From Ferrimonas marina (GTDB lineage: Bacteria > Pseudomonadota > Gammaproteobacteria > Enterobacterales > Shewanellaceae), in the NCBI RefSeq assembly GCF_900129905.1, contig NZ_FQXG01000008.1, positions 74,152 to 138,151 on the forward strand: DNA of 64,000 nt. The letters run 5' to 3'. Each line of letters starts with the position of its first letter. The stretch's first letter is position 1. Under the pieces are notes generated by a model that ran no database searches, was not told where the DNA came from, and worked only from the letters and a program-made list of their open reading frames with translations. A program made the position numbers and the translations under genes. Positions 25,319 through 33,383 of this stretch are shown piece after piece.

Positions 25319-26578
25319 ATGAAGAAACCCTTTCACCTGATGGCCAAGCCCACCAGCTTTGAGTGCAACCTGGATTGCGACTACTGCTTCTATCTGGAGA
25401 AAGAGCGTTTCTTTAAAGCGGGCAAGCCGCGGCAGAAGGCGCAAAAGCCCTTTGTCGGCATGAGCGACGAGGTGCTGCGCGCCTACGTAAAGAACTACAT
25501 CGCCGCCAACGAGATGCTGGAGAGCATCGAGTTTGCCTGGCAGGGCGGCGAGCCCACCATGGCGGGCATCGATTTCTTTAAGCGGGCGCTGCAGTACCAG
25601 CAGAAGTTCGCCAACGGCAAAACCATCACCAACGCACTGCAGACCAACGGCTTGTTGCTCAATGATGAGTGGTGCGAGTTCCTGGCCAAGAACCAGTTCC
25701 TGGTGGGCCTCTCCATCGATGGGCCGGAAGCGATGCACGACCACTACCGGGTCACCAACGCCGGCAAGGGCACCTTTGCTCGCATCATGAAGTCGGTGGA
25801 GTGCATGCAGAAGCACGGGGTGCAGTTCAACACCCTCACCACCTTGAACGACCGCAACATTGAGCATCCGCTGGAGGTGTACAACTTCCTCAAGGGGATC
25901 GGCTCCCAGTTCATGCAGTTCATCCCCATCGTCGAGCAGGTCCAGGTGGAGGTGGAGAACCCCATGCTGATCGTGCCGCAGCTGGAATCAAAGAAGCAGC
26001 TCACCCCCTTCTCCGCCGATGGCGACAAGTTCGGCCGCTTTATGGTGGCGATCTTCGATGAGTGGGTGCGCAAGGACGTGGGCCGGATCTTCGTGCAGGC
26101 GTTCGATAACGCCCTGGCGGCCTGGTACGGCGAGGAGCCGCCGCTGTGTATTCACCGCAAGGAGTGTGGTCAGTCCCTGGTGATTGAGCGCAACGGCGAT
26201 GTGTTCAGCTGCGACCACTACGTCTACCCCGAGTACCGCCTGGGTAACGTGTTGGATGACAAGCTGCCCAAGCTGGTGGAGTCGAAGAAGCAGCAGAAGT
26301 TTGGCCAGCACAAGGCCTGGGTGGGGCAGAAGTGCGCCAACTGCGATTGGCGTTTTGCCTGTAACGGCGGTTGTCCTAAGCACCGCATCCACCCCAACCC
26401 GGACGGCTCGATGCAGAACCATCTGTGCGCCGGCTACCAACGGATGTTCGCCCACTTTGACCCCTACATGAAGTACATGGCCAACGAGCTGCTGGCCCAG
26501 CGCCCGCCGGCCACGGTGATGTACGTGGCGGACCAGATCGCCACCCGGGTCAAGGCCAGCCAGCCGGTCTGCGATTAA
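25319..26578 (+). CDS. Anaerobic sulfatase-maturating-type radical SAM/SPASM enzyme
   Basis: This 419-residue protein has the radical SAM cluster motif CNLDCDYC near residue 15 and a C-terminal SPASM region with cysteine sets (CIHRKECG, SCDHY, CANCDWRFACNGGCPKH, CAGY) that bind two further 4Fe-4S clusters. This matches anSME enzymes, which oxidise a Cys or Ser in type I sulfatases to formylglycine. I start at ATG 25319; upstream in-frame codons to 25100 encode an atypical arginine-rich extension. No sulfatase gene with a CxPxR or SxPxR motif is in this window, so its client must be elsewhere. A strong terminator follows. Confidence 0.88.
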   Translation: MKKPFHLMAKPTSFECNLDCDYCFYLEKERFFKAGKPRQKAQKPFVGMSDEVLRAYVKNYIAANEMLESIEFAWQGGEPTMAGIDFFKRALQYQQKFANGKTITNALQTNGLLLNDEWCEFLAKNQFLVGLSIDGPEAMHDHYRVTNAGKGTFARIMKSVECMQKHGVQFNTLTTLNDRNIEHPLEVYNFLKGIGSQFMQFIPIVEQVQVEVENPMLIVPQLESKKQLTPFSADGDKFGRFMVAIFDEWVRKDVGRIFVQAFDNALAAWYGEEPPLCIHRKECGQSLVIERNGDVFSCDHYVYPEYRLGNVLDDKLPKLVESKKQQKFGQHKAWVGQKCANCDWRFACNGGCPKHRIHPNPDGSMQNHLCAGYQRMFAHFDPYMKYMANELLAQRPPATVMYVADQIATRVKASQPVCD

Positions 26579-26594
26579 GCCCAACCCCAAAGGT

Positions 26595-26620
26595 AAGCGC
26601 CCACTTCGGTGGGCGCTTTT
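26595..26620 (+). terminator. Rho-independent terminator after the radical SAM gene
   Basis: A 10-bp stem (26595-26604 with 26609-26618) with the stable TTCG tetraloop is followed by TTCGTTT. It lies between convergent genes, but only the plus direction has a T-rich tail. Confidence 0.82.
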
Positions 26621-26650
26621 CGTTTGATGTATGGGGTTCGCTACCTTGCC

Positions 26651-29470
26651 TCAAGCGCTGGGTCGGGTGCACTCCTCGACCAGGTAAGCCAGGTGGCGGT
26701 AGCTGATGCCGCTGTGGCGGGTCAGGCCCACCTCGCACATGCGGTTGGCGTAGTAGCCCTCATCCACCTTCTCCGGCAGCTGCTCCTTGAGGTGGCGCAG
26801 CGCACTGGCGTTGATCTCCGGCTTGTACAACCCCTTCTCGCCGGCGAAGCCACAACAGTGGATCCCCGCCGGTCGCACCACATCCTCGGCAAAGGCGCGG
26901 GTGATCGCCTCCAGCTTGTCGTTGACCCCCATATGGCTGGCGGTACAACCCAGGTGCAGGGCGACCTGGCCCTTCTTCTGCACCGGTGGCAGTTTGTCCA
27001 GCAGCTCGTCATGGATGAACTCCACCGCGTCGAGCATGGTGTAGTTAACCCCGGCATCCTGCAGGGTGCGCTTGGTGCAGGAGAGGGCATCGACGATCAC
27101 CGGGTACTTGCCGCCCTCGGTCAGGATCTCCAGCGCGTCGATCATCTCCCGGCGCTTGGCGTCGGCGTTTTTGTAATCCCCCTTGGACTCCCACATTTGG
27201 CCACAGCACAGGCTGCGGGTGTTGTCCGGCACCCGTACCTGGTAGCCGGCGCGCTCCAGCAGGGTAGTCATCACCTCGGGCAGGGTACGGTGATCCGGAT
27301 CCTTGGGGGTGGCGCCGAAGGTGCGGCCACCGCAGGCGGCGAAGTAGACCACGGTGGGCCGGTCTTCATTGAACTGCACCGGCTTGGGCAGGGTACCGCC
27401 TTTGGGGAAGTCCGGATCCCAGTAGGGCACCTCGCTGCTGATCTTCTGCCCCAGCGACATGATGGCGCCGGTAACGGTGCTGCCGGTGAACTTGTGCATG
27501 CCACTGAGCACATTGAAGCCGGTGCTCAGTACGCTGTTGACGCTGCCGTAGTGGTCGGCCTGGAAGTCCAGTACCCGCTGGGCGGTGGAGGTCAGCTGGG
27601 TGCTGCGCAGTTTGCGCACCAGCATGCCCATGTTGTTGTCCACCGGGCAGGCGATGGTGCACAGCTGGCAGGCGACGCAGGTGTCGATGACGTCGTACTG
27701 GGCCGCCTCGCGCATTTTGGCTGCTTCCGCTTGCTCGCCAGCCTGCTCCAGCCGGGCGATTTCGCGCAAGGTGGTGATGCGGTGACGTGGCGACATGTTC
27801 AGCGCCGAGGTGGGGCAGGTCTTCTCGCAGAAGCCGCACTCGATACAGCGATCCACCCAGTCATCCACCACCGCCGATTCCTTGATGCGCTGGATGTGCA
27901 CCTCGGCATCGTCATTGATCAGCACCCCCGGATTGAGCAGCCCTTCCGGGTCAAACAGCGCCTTGATCGCCTTCATCAGTCCGTAGGCCTGCTCACCCCA
28001 CTCCATCTCCACGAAGGGGGCCACGGCACGGCCGGTGCCATGCTCTGCCTTCATGGAACCGTCGTACTTGTTGATTACCAGCTCCGCCACCGCCTGCATA
28101 AAGCGGTCGAACTGCTCTACGTCGCTCTTGCGCCGGAACTGCGGGGTGATGATGAAGTGGAAGTTGCCGTCCAGGGCGTGGCCGTAGATCACCCCCTCGG
28201 GGTAGCCGTGCTCGAGGAACAAGGCGGAGAGATCGGCGGCGGCGTTGGCCAGATCCTCCACCCGAAAGGCCACGTCCTCGATGATCACCGAGGTGCCCTT
28301 AGGCCGTTCCCCACCGATGATGGGGAACAAGCCGGAGCGCATCGCCCAGTAGCGGCCGAACACGGCGGGGTCTGAGCTGAACTCGATGGGCCGCTCGGTC
28401 TGGATGTGGGCGATCGCCTCCGTGACCTGGCGGGTGTAGTCGTTGAGGGTGTCCGGATCGTTGGCCCGGCTTTCGATCAGCAATATAGCCGCCCCCTCGG
28501 GCAGTTCACTGAGCCACTCGGGCATGCCCGGCTTGCCGGTGACCGCCTTGATGGAAGCCCAGTCCAGAAGTTCGGCCGCGGCCACCGCGTCGGTTTTCAG
28601 CGGCGGAATGGCGGAGGCGGCGTCCACCATATTGAAGAACACCGCCATGGCGGAAGCCTTGAAGCGGGCCTCTTCCACCGTCCGGTAGGTGACCTCCTCG
28701 ACAAAGGCCAGGGTGCCCTCGGAGCCCACCACCAGGTGGTTGATGATGTCGAAGGGCTGTTGGAAATCCACCAGGGCATTAAGGCTGTAGCCGGTGGTGT
28801 TCTTGATGGAGAACTTGTGGCGGATGCGCTGGCTCAGGGCCTCGTCGGCCTGGGTCTCTTTGGCCAGCTGCGTCAGGGTATCCAGCAGCTTGGGGTGGGT
28901 TTGGGCAAAGGCGGCCTTCGAGTTCTCGTCGCCGGTGTCCAGGTAGCTGCCATCGGCAAACAGCAGCTTGGCGCTGTCGATGGTCTGGTAGCTGTTCTGG
29001 GCGGTGCCGCAACACATGCCGGAGGCGTTGTTGTTGACGATGCCCCCCACCATGCAGGAGGCGAGGGTGGCGGGATCCGGTCCGATCTTGCGATCCAGCG
29101 GCTTGAGCTTGGCGTTGGCATCGGCGCCGATCACTGCGGCACCTAGGGCAATCTTGCTGTGATCCTCGCTGATCTCCAGCTTGCGAAAGCCGTCGTAGCC
29201 GAGCATCACCAGGATGCCGTCCCCCACCGCCTGGCCTGACAGGCTGGTACCGGCGGCGCGGAAGGTGACCGGGGCCTGGAACTGTCGGGCGACCGCCAGG
29301 GTTTTCTCCACCTCTTCGACCTGGTTAACCCGCACCACCAGCTCTGGCACGATGCGAAAATAACTGCCATCGGTGGACCAGGCAAAGCGTCGAACCGGAT
29401 CGTCGGTGACGGCGTGTTCCCCCAGTTGGGCCTGGAGGGCTTGATGAACGGCTTGGTAATCAATGCTCAC
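26651..29470 (-). CDS. D-lactate dehydrogenase, FAD/4Fe-4S type (Dld-II-like)
   Basis: This protein of about 939 residues fuses a PCMH-type FAD-binding domain (PVTFRAAGTSLSGQAVGDG, VGSEGTLAFVEE) and FAD-oxidase C-terminal domain to a ferredoxin-like domain (CIECGFCEKTCP, CVACQLCTIACP) and a CCG-type heterodisulfide-reductase-like domain (SLCCGQMWE, HCCGFAGEKG). This is the architecture of respiratory D-lactate dehydrogenase of Shewanella. I choose GTG 29470, which gives the family-typical start (SIDYQAV); the frame opens at GTG 29530. It is not next to a lactate permease here. Confidence 0.85.
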   Translation of the reverse strand: MSIDYQAVHQALQAQLGEHAVTDDPVRRFAWSTDGSYFRIVPELVVRVNQVEEVEKTLAVARQFQAPVTFRAAGTSLSGQAVGDGILVMLGYDGFRKLEISEDHSKIALGAAVIGADANAKLKPLDRKIGPDPATLASCMVGGIVNNNASGMCCGTAQNSYQTIDSAKLLFADGSYLDTGDENSKAAFAQTHPKLLDTLTQLAKETQADEALSQRIRHKFSIKNTTGYSLNALVDFQQPFDIINHLVVGSEGTLAFVEEVTYRTVEEARFKASAMAVFFNMVDAASAIPPLKTDAVAAAELLDWASIKAVTGKPGMPEWLSELPEGAAILLIESRANDPDTLNDYTRQVTEAIAHIQTERPIEFSSDPAVFGRYWAMRSGLFPIIGGERPKGTSVIIEDVAFRVEDLANAAADLSALFLEHGYPEGVIYGHALDGNFHFIITPQFRRKSDVEQFDRFMQAVAELVINKYDGSMKAEHGTGRAVAPFVEMEWGEQAYGLMKAIKALFDPEGLLNPGVLINDDAEVHIQRIKESAVVDDWVDRCIECGFCEKTCPTSALNMSPRHRITTLREIARLEQAGEQAEAAKMREAAQYDVIDTCVACQLCTIACPVDNNMGMLVRKLRSTQLTSTAQRVLDFQADHYGSVNSVLSTGFNVLSGMHKFTGSTVTGAIMSLGQKISSEVPYWDPDFPKGGTLPKPVQFNEDRPTVVYFAACGGRTFGATPKDPDHRTLPEVMTTLLERAGYQVRVPDNTRSLCCGQMWESKGDYKNADAKRREMIDALEILTEGGKYPVIVDALSCTKRTLQDAGVNYTMLDAVEFIHDELLDKLPPVQKKGQVALHLGCTASHMGVNDKLEAITRAFAEDVVRPAGIHCCGFAGEKGLYKPEINASALRHLKEQLPEKVDEGYYANRMCEVGLTRHSGISYRHLAYLVEECTRPSA

Positions 29471-29658
29471 TTCGGATACCCCAATGTTGCTGCTCACAGG
29501 GGCAAACCCTATTGGCTGTATCAGGTTCACCCAATATGACCTTAGTCGAGCATGAGTGAAGCGGTGTAACTGGGCCAGCAGGGCTTATGTCAGGATTGCC
29601 GCGGGTCATGAGGGGAATCGGACTATAGTGGGAACAGACTTCCGTTGAGGCGACGGGT

Positions 29659-30120
29659 ATGAGCAGCTTGGTTTACGGTGGTTTTTGGTTGCGGGTGGCG
29701 GCGGCGTTGATCGACTCGGTGCTGATGTTGATCCTGCTCTCCCCGCTGGTGAGACTGATCTACGTGGATGAACAATGGGTCGGGGCACCGCCCCATTTCA
29801 GCTTCGCCGAGTTGCTGCTCAACTACCTGCTGCCGGCCCTGGTGGTGATTGTGTTCTGGATTGCCAAGTCAGCCACACCGGGCAAGATGGCGCTCAAGCT
29901 CACCATTGTCGACGCCAACACCGGCGGCAAGCCCAGCACCAAGCAGTTTATCGTCCGCTACCTGGGCTACTACGTTTCCACCATTCCCCTCTGTCTGGGC
30001 CTGTTGTGGGTCGCCTTTGATGAGCGCAAACAGGGCTGGCATGACAAGCTCTCCGGCACCCTGGTGGTGCGTAATACCGCACCTAATACCGTTGAGTTTG
30101 AGCAGCAACCGCCTGACTGA
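29659..30120 (+). CDS. RDD family membrane protein
   Basis: This 153-residue protein has the RDD-domain pattern: R-x3-A-x2-IDS in the first helix (FWLRVAAALIDSVLML), a second membrane segment (LLLNYLLPALVVIVFWIA), the TPGKMALKL turn, and a third segment (YYVSTIPLCLGLLWVAF) with a closing DKLSGTLVV. RDD proteins are small inner-membrane proteins, some of which act in Na+/H+ exchange; the function here is unknown. It is divergent from the lactate dehydrogenase gene. Confidence 0.85.
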   Translation: MSSLVYGGFWLRVAAALIDSVLMLILLSPLVRLIYVDEQWVGAPPHFSFAELLLNYLLPALVVIVFWIAKSATPGKMALKLTIVDANTGGKPSTKQFIVRYLGYYVSTIPLCLGLLWVAFDERKQGWHDKLSGTLVVRNTAPNTVEFEQQPPD

Positions 30121-30150
30121 ACCCGCCCTTAGGGCTTCCGCCCACGGGGA

Positions 30151-30465
30151 TTAGAGGCACTCGATGGTGAGGTATTCCTTGCGGCCCAAGGTGATGTAGT
30201 AAAGCGGGGAGATCAGCAGGTCGAACAACCAGCCATTACCCATGGCATTCTTTATCACCAACTTCTGCGAAGTGAGCGCCTCGATGGCCACAGGCGGGCT
30301 TTCGCACCAGTCGATGCGTGCTTGTAGCTGCCGGGCGTCGGCCGGGATGGTCAGGTTGATTTCGGTGTCCGCCTTGAGCTGGGCCACCACCTTACCGTCG
30401 ATCAGGATCTGGTAGCTGCGAAAGCTGTCTTGCAGCTGGCTGGGTCGTGAGATCTGAACGTCCAT
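30151..30465 (-). CDS. Hypothetical protein, 104 residues
   Basis: The likely start is ATG 30465, with GGAG about 10 nt upstream; the open frame reaches further, to 30618, but without support. The protein looks like a small beta-rich domain (SYQILIDGKVVAQLKADTEI, LVIKNAMGNGW) with a hydrophobic C-terminal stretch (LFDLLISPLYYITLG). I do not recognise the family. It is in a minus-strand run of three small genes (31039, 30779, 30465). Confidence 0.55.
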   Translation of the reverse strand: MDVQISRPSQLQDSFRSYQILIDGKVVAQLKADTEINLTIPADARQLQARIDWCESPPVAIEALTSQKLVIKNAMGNGWLFDLLISPLYYITLGRKEYLTIECL

Positions 30466-30551
30466 GCAGTTGTCTCTCCGTTGGGCCCGCGAAAGCGGGG
30501 CTATGTCTCTGTTTGTGTGAACTCCACGCCTGAGAAAGCGAACCTCGCGAC

Positions 30552-30779
30552 TTAATGGTTGCAGGCGCAGCCGATCTGGCCGTTGCTGTTGCGCCACTGC
30601 TCGTATTGGCCGCTGCATTGGACACGAACCGTGTCACAACGTGGATTGCCGTAGCCGACATCGGATTGACTGGCGCCGGATAACACCCCGCTGACCAATT
30701 CATTGAACAGGAACTCCAGGTTATCCGAACTGGCACAACCGCTAAGGAGCAGGGTGGTGCAGAGCAGCAGGCAGCGCAT
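30552..30779 (-). CDS. Small cysteine-rich lipoprotein, unknown function
   Basis: This 75-residue lipoprotein has a strong ribosome site (CAGGAGG) and a lipobox LLSGC at residues 11-15. The mature part carries four more cysteines (NPRCDTVRVQC, GQIGCAC), enough for two disulfides. No family is recognised. The open frame extends upstream in an implausible arginine-rich reading, which I reject because of the ribosome site and lipobox. Confidence 0.7.
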   Translation of the reverse strand: MRCLLLCTTLLLSGCASSDNLEFLFNELVSGVLSGASQSDVGYGNPRCDTVRVQCSGQYEQWRNSNGQIGCACNH

Positions 30780-30847
30780 TAAACCTCCTGAAACCTGCTC
30801 GACGAACCGTGACTTGGCATCGGCTCGCCGCGGTTGGGTTGATGGGG

Positions 30848-31039
30848 TTATTTGACCTTGAGCAGGCCCACCAATACGGCGATGGCGCCGCCGACCATGC
30901 CGGCATAGGCCTCCACCGGGGTGTCGCCGCTGATAGCACGGGTAACCTGGGCGCTGGCGGAGTCGTAGACACCGTAGCCCCAATACGCCAAAGCCACCCC
31001 GACCACGATCAGGACAATACCCAAGATTTTGCTGTTCAT
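30848..31039 (-). CDS. DUF3185 family small membrane protein
   Basis: This 63-residue protein has an N-terminal hydrophobic helix (ILGIVLIVVGVALAYWGY), a polar linker, and a second helix (AYAGMVGGAIAVLVGLL). The pattern GIVLIVVGVxLxYxGY and the spacing match the DUF3185 family of two-helix inner-membrane proteins. No function is known. Confidence 0.78.
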   Translation of the reverse strand: MNSKILGIVLIVVGVALAYWGYGVYDSASAQVTRAISGDTPVEAYAGMVGGAIAVLVGLLKVK

Positions 31040-31275
31040 TCCTACTCCTTGGTAACGCGCCGCAGGGCGTTTGTTTCAACCTGCCCCAAGTGAGGGCAGG
31101 GCGTGCGGCTACACTGATTCTGAGCCAGGGAGGAACCCGGATTCAAGCGTTGGAGAGCCGGTTGGACAGCAATGCGCTTCACTTTGTTTTCCATGGCGAA
31201 AATCACTGGCTTGTTAAGCTTCGCTGGCGTAATTGACTCAGTGGAGGCGACCCGAAATGGCGCAGGGAGGAACGA

Positions 31276-31731
31276 ATGACGGCACTGAAGACGCGCCCCA
31301 ATGCGTGCCCGGTTCAGCATTACCTGGCGGGCATTACCGATAATACCCGGCGTCTGGATGGCGAGGCGCTGGTTACCTTGTTTGCCCGGGTGACGGGGTA
31401 TCGGCCGGTGATGTGGGGTGACAGCATCGTTGGCTTTGGCCAGTACCACTATCGGAACAGCGCCGGTGAGTTCTCCTGGTTGATGACCGGGTTCTCGGTG
31501 CGCAGTCGCAACCTGACCCTCTACGTGATGCAGGGCTTCGAGGGCTTAGAGACTGAACTGGCTCGGCTGGGCAAGTTGCGCCACGCCAAGTCCTGTCTTT
31601 ACCTGCCACGGCTGGCGAGTGTGGATGTGCAGATGCTGGAGGGCTTCCTCGAGGTGGTAGTGGCGGACATGCGCCGGCGTTATCCCTGCAGCGAGGTGGA
31701 TCTATCAAGCCTGGTGGATGACGCCGATTAG
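31276..31731 (+). CDS. DUF1801 domain protein
   Basis: This 151-residue soluble protein matches the DUF1801/YdhG-like fold: RPVMWGDSIVGFGQYHYR, FSVRSRNLTLYVM and a lysine pair in LGKLRHAKSCLYLPRL. Members are small proteins of unknown function found across bacteria. An AGGAACG lies just before the ATG. It is monocistronic, ending in a strong bidirectional terminator. Confidence 0.82.
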   Translation: MTALKTRPNACPVQHYLAGITDNTRRLDGEALVTLFARVTGYRPVMWGDSIVGFGQYHYRNSAGEFSWLMTGFSVRSRNLTLYVMQGFEGLETELARLGKLRHAKSCLYLPRLASVDVQMLEGFLEVVVADMRRRYPCSEVDLSSLVDDAD

Positions 31732-31760
31732 CGCTTCGTTCCCCGCGGGAGGGCAAACAA

Positions 31761-31790
31761 AAACACACCGCCGAGGCGGTGTGTTTGCGT
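31761..31790. terminator. Bidirectional terminator between convergent genes
   Basis: A 12-bp perfect stem (31761-31772 with 31775-31786) has A-rich and T-rich flanks on both sides. Confidence 0.88.
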
Positions 31791-31813
31791 TTCATGGCTG
31801 AGAAAGCGTGGGC

Positions 31814-32392
31814 TTACTCAGGGCAGGTCAGCACCCGCTCTTTGTCACCCAGTACGATCGGGTCCGGGCAGTAGGGCATGTGCATCATCGCGGTGATCTC
31901 AGCGCCGTTGGCGTCGAAGAAGGTCACCGGGGACAGCTTGTAGAAGCTGATGTTGATCCAGTTGCCGGCGCCTTCCTTGTTGCGCAGCACGAAGTCACCG
32001 CCTTTGGTGTTCATGATGGACCAGCCCAGCATGATGCCGCGCTTGTTCTTGTTGTTGGTCAGCTCGATGACGGCCGCGGCGTTGTTCTCGATGTTGTTGA
32101 ACTGCACCAGCGGCAGGGCGTTGTTGAGATCCTTGTCCTCATTGCGACCCACCACCTTGAAGGTCGGCGCCCGCGGGCCCTGGCCGTCACGGGTGTTGGA
32201 GACGGTGAGCACCGCTTCCATCTTGTTGTCACCGTGGAGGATCAGACCACCGTCGTCGGCAGCGCTCCAGCCGACGTTGAGAAAGTTACCGTTGTCATCG
32301 GCGTCGGGGAATAGCACGGTCCCCTGAAGTGCGATGGCACTGGTAGATACAGCGGCGACGAAACCGGCAGCAAACAGAAATCCCTTTTTCAT
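31814..32392 (-). CDS. Hypothetical secreted protein, 192 residues
   Basis: The start is ATG 32392, preceded by AAGGA; the frame reaches upstream to 32491 without support. A signal peptide (MKKGFLFAAGFVAAVSTSAIA) precedes a mature domain with GTVLFPDADDNGNFLNVGWS, DADDNGN (a short Asp/Asn-rich turn), and two cysteines near the C-terminus (MPYCPDP, LTCPE) that could pair. I do not recognise the family. It appears monocistronic and shares a terminator with the DUF1801 gene. Confidence 0.7.
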   Translation of the reverse strand: MKKGFLFAAGFVAAVSTSAIALQGTVLFPDADDNGNFLNVGWSAADDGGLILHGDNKMEAVLTVSNTRDGQGPRAPTFKVVGRNEDKDLNNALPLVQFNNIENNAAAVIELTNNKNKRGIMLGWSIMNTKGGDFVLRNKEGAGNWINISFYKLSPVTFFDANGAEITAMMHMPYCPDPIVLGDKERVLTCPE

Positions 32393-32612
32393 GATGTTTC
32401 CTTTTGGTTGGTACGCAACCCGGCGGTCTTCGTGAGATCCGTGGCTTTCCGTCCTGGCCTCGCAACCAGTTTGGCGGGTTAGTCCTTTCACTCCCCATGT
32501 TAAAAAAGGCCTAGCTCGCGGTAATCGCCCAAAGGTATGAAATTTAAACTAATTCTTCATACTTTGGGGTGAGGTAACTCGCAGGTGACTGGGTATGAAC
32601 AGGAGATTAGGG

Positions 32613-33284
32613 ATGATGGCATGGCTCCGACAAGCACGGCTGCAAAGGCGATCGCCTCGACAGTGGGCGCTGATGAGGCGCAATCTGTCGGCAGGGCTGC
32701 TGATGCTGGCCGGGGCACTGATGCTGTCGGGCTGTGGTGGCCCCAGCCTGCCGCCGGTGCCGCAAAACGGGGTGATCCTGGCCTTTGGTGACAGCCTCAC
32801 CGCCGGGGTGGGGGCCTCGACAGGGCAGAGCTACCCGGAGGTGCTGGCCAGCCTGTCCGGCCGGGTGGTGATCAACGCCGGGATCTCCGGTGAAGAGACC
32901 GCCCAGGGGCGACAGCGGCTGCCGCAAGCCCTTCAGGAGCATCAGCCGGATCTGCTGATCCTGATGGAGGGGGGCAACGATATTCTGCGCAACCGCTCCA
33001 AGACCGAGCTTAAGGCCAACCTGGCGGCAATGATCGAGCAGGCCCAAGGGCAAGGGGTGCCGGTGATGCTGGTGGGGGTGCCGGAAAGGGCGCTGTTCTC
33101 TGACAGTGCCCCGCTTTATGGCGAGCTGGCGGAGCAGTACCAGTTGGTGTTTGAGCCCAAACTACTGCGAAGCTTGTTGGGGCAGCCGGCGCTCAAGTCG
33201 GACCCCATCCACTTCAATGCAGGCGGCTACCAGGCGTTGGCAGAAGGGCTTTATCAGCGGCTGGTCGACGCCGGCGCGCTGTAA
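32613..33284 (+). CDS. GDSL-family esterase/lysophospholipase lipoprotein (TesA-like)
   Basis: This 223-residue SGNH hydrolase has block I FGDSLTAGVGA with the catalytic serine, the block II glycine in NAGISGEE, block III GGNDILRN and block V DPIHFNAGGY with the catalytic Asp and His. A lipobox LMLSGC places it as a lipoprotein, unlike soluble TesA. The start ATG 32613 has AGGAG at 7 nt; ATG 32595 is an alternative. TesA-like enzymes hydrolyse acyl esters and thioesters. It is monocistronic. Confidence 0.85.
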   Translation: MMAWLRQARLQRRSPRQWALMRRNLSAGLLMLAGALMLSGCGGPSLPPVPQNGVILAFGDSLTAGVGASTGQSYPEVLASLSGRVVINAGISGEETAQGRQRLPQALQEHQPDLLILMEGGNDILRNRSKTELKANLAAMIEQAQGQGVPVMLVGVPERALFSDSAPLYGELAEQYQLVFEPKLLRSLLGQPALKSDPIHFNAGGYQALAEGLYQRLVDAGAL

Positions 33285-33334
33285 GGGCTATTCAGGGGCT
33301 TTCGAGAGGCTATCTAAGCACCTTCTAAGCACAA

Positions 33335-33362
33335 AAAAAGCCGGGCATAGGCCCGGCTTTTT
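33335..33362. terminator. Bidirectional terminator between convergent genes
   Basis: A 12-bp stem (33335-33346 with 33351-33362, loop ATAG) has A and T runs, serving the esterase gene and the BCCT transporter. Confidence 0.9.
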
Positions 33363-33383
33363 GCTTCTTGGAATAACCCTGAT

